From the NCBI GenBank assembly GCA_947165485.1, contig CAMVAP010000001.1, positions 1-64,000 on the forward strand: 64,000 bases of DNA. The letters are read 5' to 3'. Positions 42,818 to 51,244 of this stretch are shown one piece after another. Within the stretch, counting starts at the first letter, position 1. Every line of letters starts with the position of its first letter. The position numbers and the translations under genes are program-made. The notes beneath the pieces were generated by a model. It worked only from the letters and a program-made list of their open reading frames with translations, did not search any database and was not told the origin of the DNA. Source of the stretch: an uncultured Prevotellaceae bacterium (GTDB taxonomy: Bacteria; Bacteroidota; Bacteroidia; Bacteroidales; Muribaculaceae).

Positions 42818-45247
42818 ATGAAGAAATCCTTTGTTTTACTGCTGGCATTGGCCTCATCGCTGGGGCTCAGCGCTAGTGAAGCCGACCTGGTGATGCCAGA
42901 GTCGTTGCATGATTTCAGCTTCCTGCACTGGGGATTCCTCGTGTGCATTTTGGGTATGTTGTTCGGTGTTTATCACTTTGTCAAGACCAAGAATCTTCCC
43001 GTGCATGACGCTATGCGCGAGATTGGTGAGGTGATTTACAAGACTTGTTCGACCTACCTCAAGCAGCAGGGCCGTTTCCTGGCCATCCTGTTTGTCTTCA
43101 TCGGCGTGGTTGTCGCCTTCTACTTTGGCGGATTGAGCGGAATGAAGGTTTGGGAGGTATGCATTATCCTGCTGTCCACCATCATTGGTATGCTCGGCTC
43201 CTATGCCGTTGCTGCCTATGGTATCCGCATGAACACTTATGCTAACGCCCGCATGGCGTTTGCTTCGTTGCGCCGCGACCCGCTGCGCTTGCTCAATATT
43301 CCCTTGAATGCAGGTATGAGCATTGGCGTGATGCTGGTGTGCGTTGAGCTCATCATCATGCTTGTCATCCTGCTGTATGTCCCCTGTGATCTGGCTGGTG
43401 TCTGCCTGATTGGCTTTGCCATCGGTGAGAGCCTTGGTGCCAGCGCCCTGCGCATCGCTGGTGGTATCTTCACCAAGATTGCCGATATCGGTAGTGACCT
43501 GATGAAGGTGGTCTTCAAGATTGGTGAGGATGATCCCCGCAATCCTGGTGTGATTGCCGACTGTACTGGTGATAACGCTGGTGACAGTGTTGGCCCCACT
43601 GCCGATGGTTTTGAGACCTACGGTGTGACTGGTGTCGCTCTGGTATCGTTCATCCTGCTTGCTGTCAAGGATCCCGAGATGCAGAGGAACCTGCTCGTGT
43701 GGATTTTCTCGATGCGCATCTTGATGGTCATCACCTCGGTTGTTGCTTACTGGATTAACAAGGCATTCTGCAAGGCAAAGTATGCAGGCAAGGACAGCCT
43801 CGATTTCGAGAAACCGCTGACTTCGCTCGTTTGGTTTGCCAGTGTGCTGAGTATTGCAGTAACCTATATCGTATCCTATATGCAGCTGGGCAATATCGCC
43901 GATCACCCCAACCTGTGGTGGCAGCTTGCAAGCATTATCTCGATGGGTACCCTGGGCGCTGCCCTCATCCCCGAGATTACCAAGATCTTTACTTCGCCCA
44001 AGAGTGGTCACGTCCTGGAGGTCGTTAAGGCTTCCCACCATGGTGGCGCTTCACTGAATATCCTCAGTGGTTTTGTTGCTGGTAACTTCTCAGGCTTCTG
44101 GACCGGTCTGGCATTCGTGCTGTTGATGTTCGTCGGCTATGCCTTCTCTATCGACATCCCCGAGACGTTGATGTCCTATCCTGCTATCTTTGCCTTCGGT
44201 CTTGTGGCCTTCGGTATGCTGGGTATGGGTCCTGTGACCATCGCTGTTGACAGCTACGGTCCCGTGACCGATAACGCCCAGAGCGTCTATGAGCTCTCCC
44301 TCATCGAGGAGGTCCCCAACAAGGACGAAGAGATTGAGCGTGATTTCGGTTTCAAGCCCGACTGGGAGAAGTCCAAGCACTATCTGGAGGAGAACGACGG
44401 TGCCGGCAATACCTTCAAGGCCACTGCCAAGCCCGTGCTCATCGGTACCGCAGTCGTTGGTGCCACCACGATGATCTTCTCGATCATCCTCGTCATCCAG
44501 AAGACCCTGGGCGTTGACCCCGCCAGCCTGCTCAACCTGTTGAATCCTTACACCATCATCGGCTTCCTGCTGGGTGGCTGTGTTATCTACTGGTTCACCG
44601 GTGCTTCGACCCAGGCCGTTACCGTCGGTGCCAACCGTGCCGTTGCCTTCATCAAGGACCACATCAAGCTCGATCCCAACGCCCCCAAGAAGGCCGACAC
44701 CAAGTCGTCGGTCGAGGTCGTTAAGATTTGCACCCAGTATGCCCAGAAGGGTATGTTCAACATCTTCCTGGCCATCTTCTTCTTCGCACTCGGTTTCGCC
44801 TGCTTGGCATCGCCGGGTAGTGTGGGTGGCAACAACGCCGTTTCGCTCTTCGTTTCTTACCTGATCTCGATTGCTTTGTTCGGTCTGTTCCAGGCTGTAT
44901 TCATGGCCAACGCCGGTGGTAGCTGGGATAACAGTAAGAAGGTCGTTGAGGTTGACCTCGACCTCAAGGGTACCGATCTGCACGACGCATCGGTTGTCGG
45001 TGACACCGTTGGTGACCCCTTCAAGGACACCTCTTCTGTTTCCTTGAACCCCATCATCAAGTTCACCACCCTGTTTGGTCTGCTGGCTATGGAGATGGCG
45101 ATTGCCCCCAACTTCCAGGCTGTAGCTCCCTGGTTTGGCATCGTGTTCACCCTCGTGGCAGTATTCTTTGTATGGCGCTCCTTCTACCGTATGCGCATCG
45201 ATGACAGCATCGACAACATCATCAACGCCTACAACAACAAGAAGTAA
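42818..45247 (+). CDS. hppA: Membrane ion-pumping pyrophosphatase
   Basis: 809 residues, about 16 membrane helices. Hydrolyses pyrophosphate and pumps Na+ and/or H+. The substrate site is in EDDPRNPGVIADCTGDNAGDS and further Asp-rich loops (DNAQSVYELS; GDPFKDTSSVSLNPIIK). The first ~20 residues look like a cleavable signal peptide (LASSLGLSASEA) before the first core helix. In GNTFKATAK a Lys stands where many K+-dependent members have Ala, but a second diagnostic position looks Ala-like, so ion and K+ dependence are not settled by eye. Monocistronic, strongly expressed codon style. Confidence 0.95.
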   Translation: MKKSFVLLLALASSLGLSASEADLVMPESLHDFSFLHWGFLVCILGMLFGVYHFVKTKNLPVHDAMREIGEVIYKTCSTYLKQQGRFLAILFVFIGVVVAFYFGGLSGMKVWEVCIILLSTIIGMLGSYAVAAYGIRMNTYANARMAFASLRRDPLRLLNIPLNAGMSIGVMLVCVELIIMLVILLYVPCDLAGVCLIGFAIGESLGASALRIAGGIFTKIADIGSDLMKVVFKIGEDDPRNPGVIADCTGDNAGDSVGPTADGFETYGVTGVALVSFILLAVKDPEMQRNLLVWIFSMRILMVITSVVAYWINKAFCKAKYAGKDSLDFEKPLTSLVWFASVLSIAVTYIVSYMQLGNIADHPNLWWQLASIISMGTLGAALIPEITKIFTSPKSGHVLEVVKASHHGGASLNILSGFVAGNFSGFWTGLAFVLLMFVGYAFSIDIPETLMSYPAIFAFGLVAFGMLGMGPVTIAVDSYGPVTDNAQSVYELSLIEEVPNKDEEIERDFGFKPDWEKSKHYLEENDGAGNTFKATAKPVLIGTAVVGATTMIFSIILVIQKTLGVDPASLLNLLNPYTIIGFLLGGCVIYWFTGASTQAVTVGANRAVAFIKDHIKLDPNAPKKADTKSSVEVVKICTQYAQKGMFNIFLAIFFFALGFACLASPGSVGGNNAVSLFVSYLISIALFGLFQAVFMANAGGSWDNSKKVVEVDLDLKGTDLHDASVVGDTVGDPFKDTSSVSLNPIIKFTTLFGLLAMEMAIAPNFQAVAPWFGIVFTLVAVFFVWRSFYRMRIDDSIDNIINAYNNKK

Positions 45248-45303
45248 TCCCCAAATTTTGACCCATCAAGGGCTTCATTGCGAGCCCCCGTCAATAATTG
45301 TCA

Positions 45304-45333
45304 AGGCGGCGAGACCACACGGTCCCGCCGCCT
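45304..45333 (+). terminator. Hairpin after hppA
   Basis: AGGCGGCG-a-GACC-acac-GGTC-c-CGCCGCCT, nearly perfect, 57 bp after the stop codon; weak T-run. Confidence 0.6.
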
Positions 45334-45601
45334 GACTTTCATGATTCCCACATGAAATGAAAAGGTTATTATTAGCTGTCCGAAGAATAATCAGGGCTCA
45401 GCGGATAAAAGGGTTTTCTGTCCCGATGATGCGCCCACATCGCCCTCCACCTCCTTTAAGGGACACCTCTGCTACCATGCATCAGAGATACAACTACCCG
45501 ATAATCATACTTTAGGTCCAAAAAATGTGTTAAAAATCACATTTTTCCCACCTAAAGTGTGATTCTGCGTTATCAAGGCCTGGCGATTTGGGTTGAGTTG
45601 G
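45334..45601. other. Convergent spacer with nested palindrome
   Basis: Contains a two-level palindrome: ACTTTAGG (45509-45516) / CCTAAAGT (45551-45558) around AAAAATGTG (45521-45529) / CACATTTTT (45538-45546). It probably terminates the minus-strand gene ending at 45602. In 45334-45508 I recognise nothing. Confidence 0.5.
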
Positions 45602-46213
45602 TTACCTTTCGGTAGTGACAATCTGTAATGGCACGAGGTATCTGTCAATGTCACCACTCATTGGGTTTTCATTGCCGTCAAGAACTTCAAGTTGCTCACT
45701 CAAGGCCTCAGAGAAACGGTTATTCTCGACCTGATAGTTGACCAATTTCGTACCGTTGAGCGCAAAACGTACATTTACTATTCTGCCTTGTATGATCTCG
45801 TTGATTTGTTCACGAGAAACCATGAAGACGAGGTCGTCATCAATGCCGTGGGATGCTGACTGTGAATTGTTGACTTCTTTAATGCCCGCGCCAACAGTAT
45901 TGAATTCCAAAACTTTACCATTACTTAATGTCAGCAAAATGGGCTGTGCTTCAACCAAAAGCAGCCTTCTGTCTGATCTGGAGCGAAGCCCTGACATTCT
46001 GATGGAATATTGTTGGTCACTACTACTCTTGTTCTCGGCGATTAAATGTACCTCCAGGTTAAGCGTGTTTTCTGTAAGTACATTTTCATGAGATTCTGGA
46101 GAAATGGCCATATTTGAGGGCACGGGCCTTTTAATGTCTGCGCTACTGGATTTGCTTTGTGAAAACAAGGCAAATGGCATCAATGAGGTGAGAAGTAATA
46201 CAATCGTTTTCAT
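45602..46213 (-). CDS. Small secreted protein of unknown function
   Basis: 203 residues from ATG 46213 (MKTIVLLLTSLMPFALFSQS signal peptide). The mature part is polar and predicted beta/alpha without cysteines, with a central RRLLLVEAQPILLTLSNGKVLEF segment and DDLVFMVSREQINEIIQG. No known domain recognised and no sorting tail, so it is probably periplasmic. A TAtcTTTG box lies at 46250-46243 on the minus strand, without a proper -33 partner. Confidence 0.7.
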   Translation of the reverse strand: MKTIVLLLTSLMPFALFSQSKSSSADIKRPVPSNMAISPESHENVLTENTLNLEVHLIAENKSSSDQQYSIRMSGLRSRSDRRLLLVEAQPILLTLSNGKVLEFNTVGAGIKEVNNSQSASHGIDDDLVFMVSREQINEIIQGRIVNVRFALNGTKLVNYQVENNRFSEALSEQLEVLDGNENPMSGDIDRYLVPLQIVTTER

Positions 46214-46250
46214 AATACAATACTTTTTATGATGATTTTTCGCAAAGATA

Positions 46251-46546
46251 TTATGAATTCTTATCAATACCTGCATTTTTAATACTATTTATACTTTGTT
46301 TTAACTTCACAACAAATGTCATTATTAGCACCTATTTTGAATGTCCAAAAAAATGTAAAATCTGATTTTGTCAGTGGTCAATTCATTTTTTTAATGTAGA
46401 TGATCATTTAGTGAGTTTAAGGGCTTGAGGATATCAATGAATCCTTATCAAGATGCGGGCTGGATGGAAAACATCCCGCTATATGCTATATCTGCTTATT
46501 TCAGTAAGAAAATCATCATTTGTTGGTAAATATTCACTCTTTTTTG
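46251..46546. other. Gene-free divergent spacer
   Basis: AT-rich region between the small secreted protein and the vor operon. No open frame, hairpin or repeat stands out apart from promoter elements at its two edges. Confidence 0.5.
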
Positions 46547-46577
46547 CTTGCTATGTCCCCAAAAAGAAGTATTTTTG
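46547..46577 (+). promoter_or_regulatory. Promoter of the vor operon
   Basis: CTTG (46547-46550), 19 bp, TAttTTTG (46570-46577); leader of about 45 nt. Confidence 0.65.
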
Positions 46578-46627
46578 CGGTAATTGTAAGACTAACTATT
46601 TATAACCTTTAAACTATATCTATATTT

Positions 46628-46858
46628 ATGGCAAAAATTCATGGAGCCGTAGTAGTGAATACGGAGCGATGCAAGGGATGCCGCCTGTGTGTTGTGGCAT
46701 GCCCATGCAATGTATTGAACCTCAAAGAGAAAGAGGTGAATGACCGCGGATATCATTTCGCGTATATGGAGCAACCGGAGGCTTGTATCGGTTGCCAGAG
46801 TTGTGCACTCGTTTGCCCTGATGCCTGCATCGAGGTTTATCGTGTGACGGAGAAATAA
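46628..46858 (+). CDS. 2-oxoacid:ferredoxin oxidoreductase, ferredoxin-like delta subunit
   Basis: 76 residues. Two [4Fe-4S] motifs: CKGCRLCVVACPCNVL and CIGCQSCALVCPDACI. It is the electron-transfer subunit of the complex made with the three genes downstream. First gene of a compact four-gene operon (gaps of 34, 7 and 19 bp). Confidence 0.93.
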   Translation: MAKIHGAVVVNTERCKGCRLCVVACPCNVLNLKEKEVNDRGYHFAYMEQPEACIGCQSCALVCPDACIEVYRVTEK

Positions 46859-46892
46859 TAGAGACTAACCATTTAAACTACTGTCGAACAAT

Positions 46893-47978
46893 ATGAACGA
46901 TAAAGTAACATTGATGAAGGGTAACGAAGCCCTCGCCATGGCTATGATTCGCTACGGCGCCGACGGATATTTCGGCTACCCAATCACTCCGCAGAGTGAG
47001 GTGCTTGAGAAACTCGAGGAAGAAATGCCTTGGGACACTACTGGTATGGTTGTACTGCAGGCCGAGAGTGAGGTCGCTGCCATCAACATGGTGTATGGTG
47101 GTGCCATGACCGGTAAGGCTGTCTGCACTTCTACTTCCAGCCCTGGCTTCAGCCTCATGCAGGAGGGTGTGTCCTATCTCGCTGCCAGCGAGGTTCCCGC
47201 TCTGTTGATCAACGTACAGCGCGGTGGTCCTGGTCTGGGTACTATCCACGCTTCTCAGGCCGACTACTTCCAGGCTTGCAAGGGTGGCGGTCACGGTGAC
47301 TACCACATGATCGTGCTCGCTCCCAGCAGTGTTCAGGAGATGGCCGACATGGTCGCTCTGGGATTTGACTTGGCCTTCAAGTATCGTTGTGTGTCGATGA
47401 TTCTCGCCGATGGTACCATCGGCCAGCTCATGGAGAAGGTGGTTCTGCCCGAGCAGCGTCCGCGCCGCACCGAGGAGCAGATCCGCGAGCAGTGCCCCTG
47501 GGCCGTTAACGGTCGCAAGGGTATGCGTCCCAGCAATGTCGTTACCAGCCTTGAGCTCGACGACGACAAGATGGAGGAGAACAACTGGCGCTTCCAGGCT
47601 TGCTACCGCGAGATCGAGAAGAATGAGACCCGTTGCGAACTCATCGACGTTGAGGATTGCGATTATCTGATCACCGCTTTTGGCACTACCGCCCGAATCG
47701 CCATGAAGACGATGGAGCTGGCTCGCCAGGAGGGCATCAAGGTGGGCATGTTCCGTCCCATCACCTTGTGGCCCTTCCCCGAGAAGCAGCTTCGTGAGGC
47801 TGCCAAGAATGTCAAGGGCATCCTGTGTGTTGAGCTCAACGCCGGCCAGATGGTCGAGGATGTGAAACTTGCCGTTGAATGCAAGATGCCGGTTGAGCAC
47901 TATGGCCGCTTCGGTGGTAACGTGCCCACTCCCGACGAGCTGTTGAACGTACTGAAAGAGAAACTCATTAATAAGTAA
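46893..47978 (+). CDS. vorB: 2-oxoacid:ferredoxin oxidoreductase alpha subunit (VorB type)
   Basis: 361 residues. LMKGNEALAMAMIRYGADGYFGYPITPQSEV and QAESEVAAINMVYGGAMTGK are the alpha-subunit signatures of the enzymes that decarboxylate 2-oxoacids (branched-chain 2-oxoacid, or 2-oxoglutarate in KorA) to acyl-CoA with ferredoxin. TSTSSPGFSLMQEG and the C-terminal GKxFRPxTLWPFPE-like region (FRPITLWPFPEKQL) agree. Sequence is closest in style to the proteins annotated VorB; specificity is not proven. Confidence 0.93.
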   Translation: MNDKVTLMKGNEALAMAMIRYGADGYFGYPITPQSEVLEKLEEEMPWDTTGMVVLQAESEVAAINMVYGGAMTGKAVCTSTSSPGFSLMQEGVSYLAASEVPALLINVQRGGPGLGTIHASQADYFQACKGGGHGDYHMIVLAPSSVQEMADMVALGFDLAFKYRCVSMILADGTIGQLMEKVVLPEQRPRRTEEQIREQCPWAVNGRKGMRPSNVVTSLELDDDKMEENNWRFQACYREIEKNETRCELIDVEDCDYLITAFGTTARIAMKTMELARQEGIKVGMFRPITLWPFPEKQLREAAKNVKGILCVELNAGQMVEDVKLAVECKMPVEHYGRFGGNVPTPDELLNVLKEKLINK

Positions 47979-47985
47979 TAACGCA

Positions 47986-48765
47986 ATGGAACTTAACGAT
48001 ATCATTAAACCTGAGAATAAAGTTTATTCTGCACCTGCGCTGCTGAACCAAGTTCACATGCACTATTGCCCTGGTTGCAGCCATGGCGTTGTACACAAAC
48101 TCGTGGCCCAGGTCATCGAGGAAATGGGTGTTGCTGAAAAGACCGTAGGCATTTCGCCCGTTGGTTGCGCCGTGTTTGCTTACAACTACATCGACGTGGA
48201 CTGGGAGGAGGCTCCCCACGGACGTGCCACCGCTCTGGCTACCGCTGTTAAGCGCCTGTGGCCCGAGAACCTGGTGTTCACCTACCAGGGCGACGGTGAC
48301 TTCTCGGCTATCGGTACCTGCGAGTCGATTCACGCTTGCAACCGTGGTGAGAACATCGCCATCATCTTCATCAACAATGCTATCTACGGTATGACCGGTG
48401 GACAGATGGCTCCCACGACCCTGCTGGGTCAGAAGACCGCTACCTGCCCCTATGGCCGCCGTCCGGACCTGAATGGTTATCCCCTGGCCATCACCCCGCT
48501 TCTGGCTCAACTCGACGGTACCTGCTACGTGACCCGTCAGAGCGTTCACACGCCCGCCAACGTACGCAAGGCCAAAGCCGCCCTGCGCAAGGCTTTTGAG
48601 AACAGCATCAACTGCAAGGGCACCTCGGTTGTCGAGATCGTCAGCGCTTGCAACACGGGTTGGAAACTCACTCCCGAGAAGGCCAACAAGTGGATGGAAG
48701 AGAACATGTTCGCCAAGTATCCCCTGGGAGACCTGAAGAACTTAGAAGATGGTATTCAACGCTAA
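47986..48765 (+). CDS. 2-oxoacid:ferredoxin oxidoreductase beta subunit (ThDP-binding)
   Basis: 259 residues. HYCPGCSHGVVHKL and the ThDP/Mg motif GDGDFSAIG...NNAIYGMTGGQ are intact. It provides the thiamine diphosphate site of the complex. The gene follows vorB after 7 bp, so translation is probably coupled. Confidence 0.93.
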   Translation: MELNDIIKPENKVYSAPALLNQVHMHYCPGCSHGVVHKLVAQVIEEMGVAEKTVGISPVGCAVFAYNYIDVDWEEAPHGRATALATAVKRLWPENLVFTYQGDGDFSAIGTCESIHACNRGENIAIIFINNAIYGMTGGQMAPTTLLGQKTATCPYGRRPDLNGYPLAITPLLAQLDGTCYVTRQSVHTPANVRKAKAALRKAFENSINCKGTSVVEIVSACNTGWKLTPEKANKWMEENMFAKYPLGDLKNLEDGIQR

Positions 48766-48784
48766 AAATTAACAAGACACTATT

Positions 48785-49324
48785 ATGATTAACGAAATAG
48801 TTATTGCCGGTTTCGGCGGACAGGGTGTATTGTCAATGGGTAAGATCCTGGCCTACTCTGGTCTGATGGAAGACAAGGAGGTTTGCTGGCTCCCCTCTTA
48901 CGGTCCCGAACAGCGTGGTGGTACTGCCAACGTTACCGTTATCGTGAGCGATGAGCGCATCAGCTCGCCCGTCCTCAACACCTATGACGTGGTAGTTGTG
49001 CTCAACCAGCAGTCTCTCGACAAGTTTGAGAGCAAGGTAAAACCCGGTGGTATCTTGATGTATGACACCTATGGCATCCACAAGAAACCCACCCGCACCG
49101 ACATCAAGATTTATCCTATCGATGCAACCGAGAAGTCTATTGAGATGAAGAACTCCAAGACCTTCAACATGATCGTGCTGGGTTCAATGCTCAAGGTGCG
49201 CCCCATGGTGACCATCGAGAGCGTGCTCAAGGCCCTCAAGAAGACCCTTCCCGAGCGCCACTGGCACCTCATCCCCCTCAACGAGGAGGCTCTCAAGGAG
49301 GGTGGCAACCTCATCAAGGAGTAA
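48785..49324 (+). CDS. 2-oxoacid:ferredoxin oxidoreductase gamma subunit
   Basis: 179 residues. EIVIAGFGGQGVLSMGKILAYSG and the SYGPEQRGGTANVTVIVSD segment are diagnostic of the gamma (CoA-binding) subunit. Last gene of the operon; a strong terminator follows 20 bp after the stop. Confidence 0.93.
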   Translation: MINEIVIAGFGGQGVLSMGKILAYSGLMEDKEVCWLPSYGPEQRGGTANVTVIVSDERISSPVLNTYDVVVVLNQQSLDKFESKVKPGGILMYDTYGIHKKPTRTDIKIYPIDATEKSIEMKNSKTFNMIVLGSMLKVRPMVTIESVLKALKKTLPERHWHLIPLNEEALKEGGNLIKE

Positions 49325-49343
49325 TAGACCACAACCTGTTATA

Positions 49344-49379
49344 AATCAAGCGGTTGGCCATTTGGCCAACCGCTTGATT
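49344..49379 (+). terminator. Terminator of the vor operon
   Basis: Perfect 16-bp stem, AATCAAGCGGTTGGCC (49344-49359) with GGCCAACCGCTTGATT (49364-49379) and a 4-nt loop. It also faces the convergent endonuclease gene and may work in both directions. Confidence 0.75.
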
Positions 49380-49380
49380 C

Positions 49381-49425
49381 GTTATGTCTGTTATGTCCGT
49401 TACTTCCGTTATCTCCGTTGCATCC
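49381..49425. repeat. Nine-bp tandem array
   Basis: Five units of GTTATGTCC-like sequence with an exact 9-bp period, between the vor terminator and the stop codon of the endonuclease gene (49439). Confidence 0.7.
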
Positions 49426-49438
49426 GCCTCACTGTGGG

Positions 49439-51139
49439 TTACTGCACGGCAACCTTCCATGCACTGCGGCTCGCAGCGGTCTTCAACAGGTAAATGCCGC
49501 GTGGCAGCGGGATAATCATGTCGTCCTTGAGGTTGTCGATGCGCACAACTTCTTGACCGGCTATGTTATAGATGCTCGCCTGACCCATTTCCTCGCTGCA
49601 TTTCACCAGGATACCGCCATCCATGGCCAGCAGTTGCAAGGGCTTGTCGGCAGCAATGCCAGTGAGCCCGCTATGGTCAAGGGTGATGACATTGGACGGC
49701 TCACTCATGTAGCCCAGGCGGTAGGATTGCACATAGTAGGTGTGAGACTCTCCCTGCTTGCGGTCGTCAAACGTGTAACTCGTCGTGCTGCCATCGTCGG
49801 TGGTGAAGGTCTCGGTGCGTGTCTCGCCACTATCTTTGTTATAGACTGTGCGGGTGATGACATAGTAGTCCACCTCCTCGCTGGCAGCCCGCCAGTTGGC
49901 GACATAGGTGGTACCATCGATGCCTGTTGCGGGAAGCGCTTGGAGCTGGGTAAGGGTGGGAACAGCGACACAGCGTGCACGCAATTCCACGCCCACGCTG
50001 CCTGTCAAGCCTCCGTCCAGAATGAGCAGACGGGCTGTGTGGTCACCCGTGGTGGTGGGTGTATAAGTGATCTGTAGCGGATAGCCCTCGGCACTGTTCC
50101 CTGCCGTGCGGCTCACGGTCGTCACCGGGATGCTGAACATCTCGTAGTCATAGCGGTAGAGTTGAAGCGACAGCGGGTTGTTCAGGCCTCGACCCTTGAT
50201 ATAGAGCGTGTAGTCCAGCGATTTGCCCAGCGCCACCTCTCCAAAGTCGAGCACCGTGCCCTGGACAGGAGCAATCAGTTCGGGATCGCCGCTATAGGTC
50301 GTGGTGTCACCTGCCTCGCTCACATAGAATACCTGCCCCTGGCGGTTGCCCCAGATGTACTCAAACAACTCAGGGAAATCGATGAAGGGATTGCGGTTGT
50401 TCTGGTACTTCTGCACTGCCTCGTTGCGACTCGTCTCCTTGTCGCTCACCGCATCGTTGCGTGCCCAGCGGCACAACAAGTCGATCGACCACTCGTTGAA
50501 GCCTTTCCACGAGTTGTTGGTGAGCATGTAGGTGTATTTCCACTTGTAGTGCTGATAGGCACAAGCCATGTAGAAATAGGTGCGGGCAAAGTCACCCTTG
50601 TAGCGGTCATCGGGCTCAAACACCGAGTTGCTGCCTCCACCTTGGCCCGACTTGGGGGATCCCACACGGGTCACCCCATTGTCAAAGTAGGCACTTGACA
50701 CCTCTCCCAGCGGGTAGTTCGACTTGGCCATGTTAGCGTCACCGTCCGAGGGGTACAGGTGATTGATGTCGGTGTAGCCGGCATAACCCTGTGTCTCGTC
50801 ATAGCCGCCCCACCAGCTCTTGGGCATCGAGTGCTCCTTGTGCATGCCATACACGCCACTGGTGCCGCCCCTGAAGTAGTAGGTCCTGTTGCTGTACATG
50901 TCCCACACCTTGCTGGCATCGTCGGCCTGGCAGTCGGTTTCGGCAAAGTATATCCACAGGCTGCCGTAACTCAATGTGGTGTGCCGTTGGGCAAGTTCGC
51001 TGATGGCGTCTTTCAACGCTTCTCCGCTCTTGCCGTCGAGCGAACTGTAATATCCTGTGGGAATCGTCGCGCCACAACACGTCCATGACAGGACAACCGT
51101 CAGGCTTAGGGCCAATCGCATGATCTGATTCTGGTTCAT
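49439..51139 (-). CDS. Secreted endonuclease I with Ig-like, Fn3 and T9SS domains
   Basis: 566 residues; extracellular non-specific DNase. Signal peptide ends near CCGA. The EndA/NucM-type domain (about 25-265) has EHSMPKSWWGG with the catalytic His, DINHLYPSDGDANMAKSNYP, and FARTYFYMAC and NPFIDFPELFEYIWG. Then an ASPM-type Ig-like domain (about 285-385), an Fn3-like domain (about 390-490), and a canonical sorting domain (ASIYNIAGQEVVRI...PRGIYLLKT, ending WKVAVQ). Probably scavenges DNA or dissolves NETs/biofilm (inference). TAacTTTG at 51176-51169 (minus) may be its -7 box. Confidence 0.93.
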   Translation of the reverse strand: MNQNQIMRLALSLTVVLSWTCCGATIPTGYYSSLDGKSGEALKDAISELAQRHTTLSYGSLWIYFAETDCQADDASKVWDMYSNRTYYFRGGTSGVYGMHKEHSMPKSWWGGYDETQGYAGYTDINHLYPSDGDANMAKSNYPLGEVSSAYFDNGVTRVGSPKSGQGGGSNSVFEPDDRYKGDFARTYFYMACAYQHYKWKYTYMLTNNSWKGFNEWSIDLLCRWARNDAVSDKETSRNEAVQKYQNNRNPFIDFPELFEYIWGNRQGQVFYVSEAGDTTTYSGDPELIAPVQGTVLDFGEVALGKSLDYTLYIKGRGLNNPLSLQLYRYDYEMFSIPVTTVSRTAGNSAEGYPLQITYTPTTTGDHTARLLILDGGLTGSVGVELRARCVAVPTLTQLQALPATGIDGTTYVANWRAASEEVDYYVITRTVYNKDSGETRTETFTTDDGSTTSYTFDDRKQGESHTYYVQSYRLGYMSEPSNVITLDHSGLTGIAADKPLQLLAMDGGILVKCSEEMGQASIYNIAGQEVVRIDNLKDDMIIPLPRGIYLLKTAASRSAWKVAVQ

Positions 51140-51168
51140 TGCATATAGAAATTGATGGGTTGAGTGGG

Positions 51169-51176
51169 CAAAGTTA
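51169..51176 (-). promoter_or_regulatory. -7 box of the endonuclease gene
   Basis: TAacTTTG on the minus strand, about 30 bp before the ATG; nearest TTG is 24 bp further, a little too far. Confidence 0.4.
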
Positions 51177-51244
51177 ATAAAAATCTGATTATCACCATGT
51201 CAACTCATCACTTTTTTCTATTTAAGTGGGGTCCGCCCACCGTG

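Noticed and set aside
42854-44041. Antisense open frame (395 codons) opposite hppA, and similar ones opposite dnaJ, vorB and the OPT gene
   Set aside because: All are shadows of strongly codon-biased real genes with clear families.
46628-49324. Calling the operon kor or por
   Set aside because: Alpha-subunit sequence is nearest in style to VorB annotations, but substrate cannot be settled; only vorB is given a symbol.
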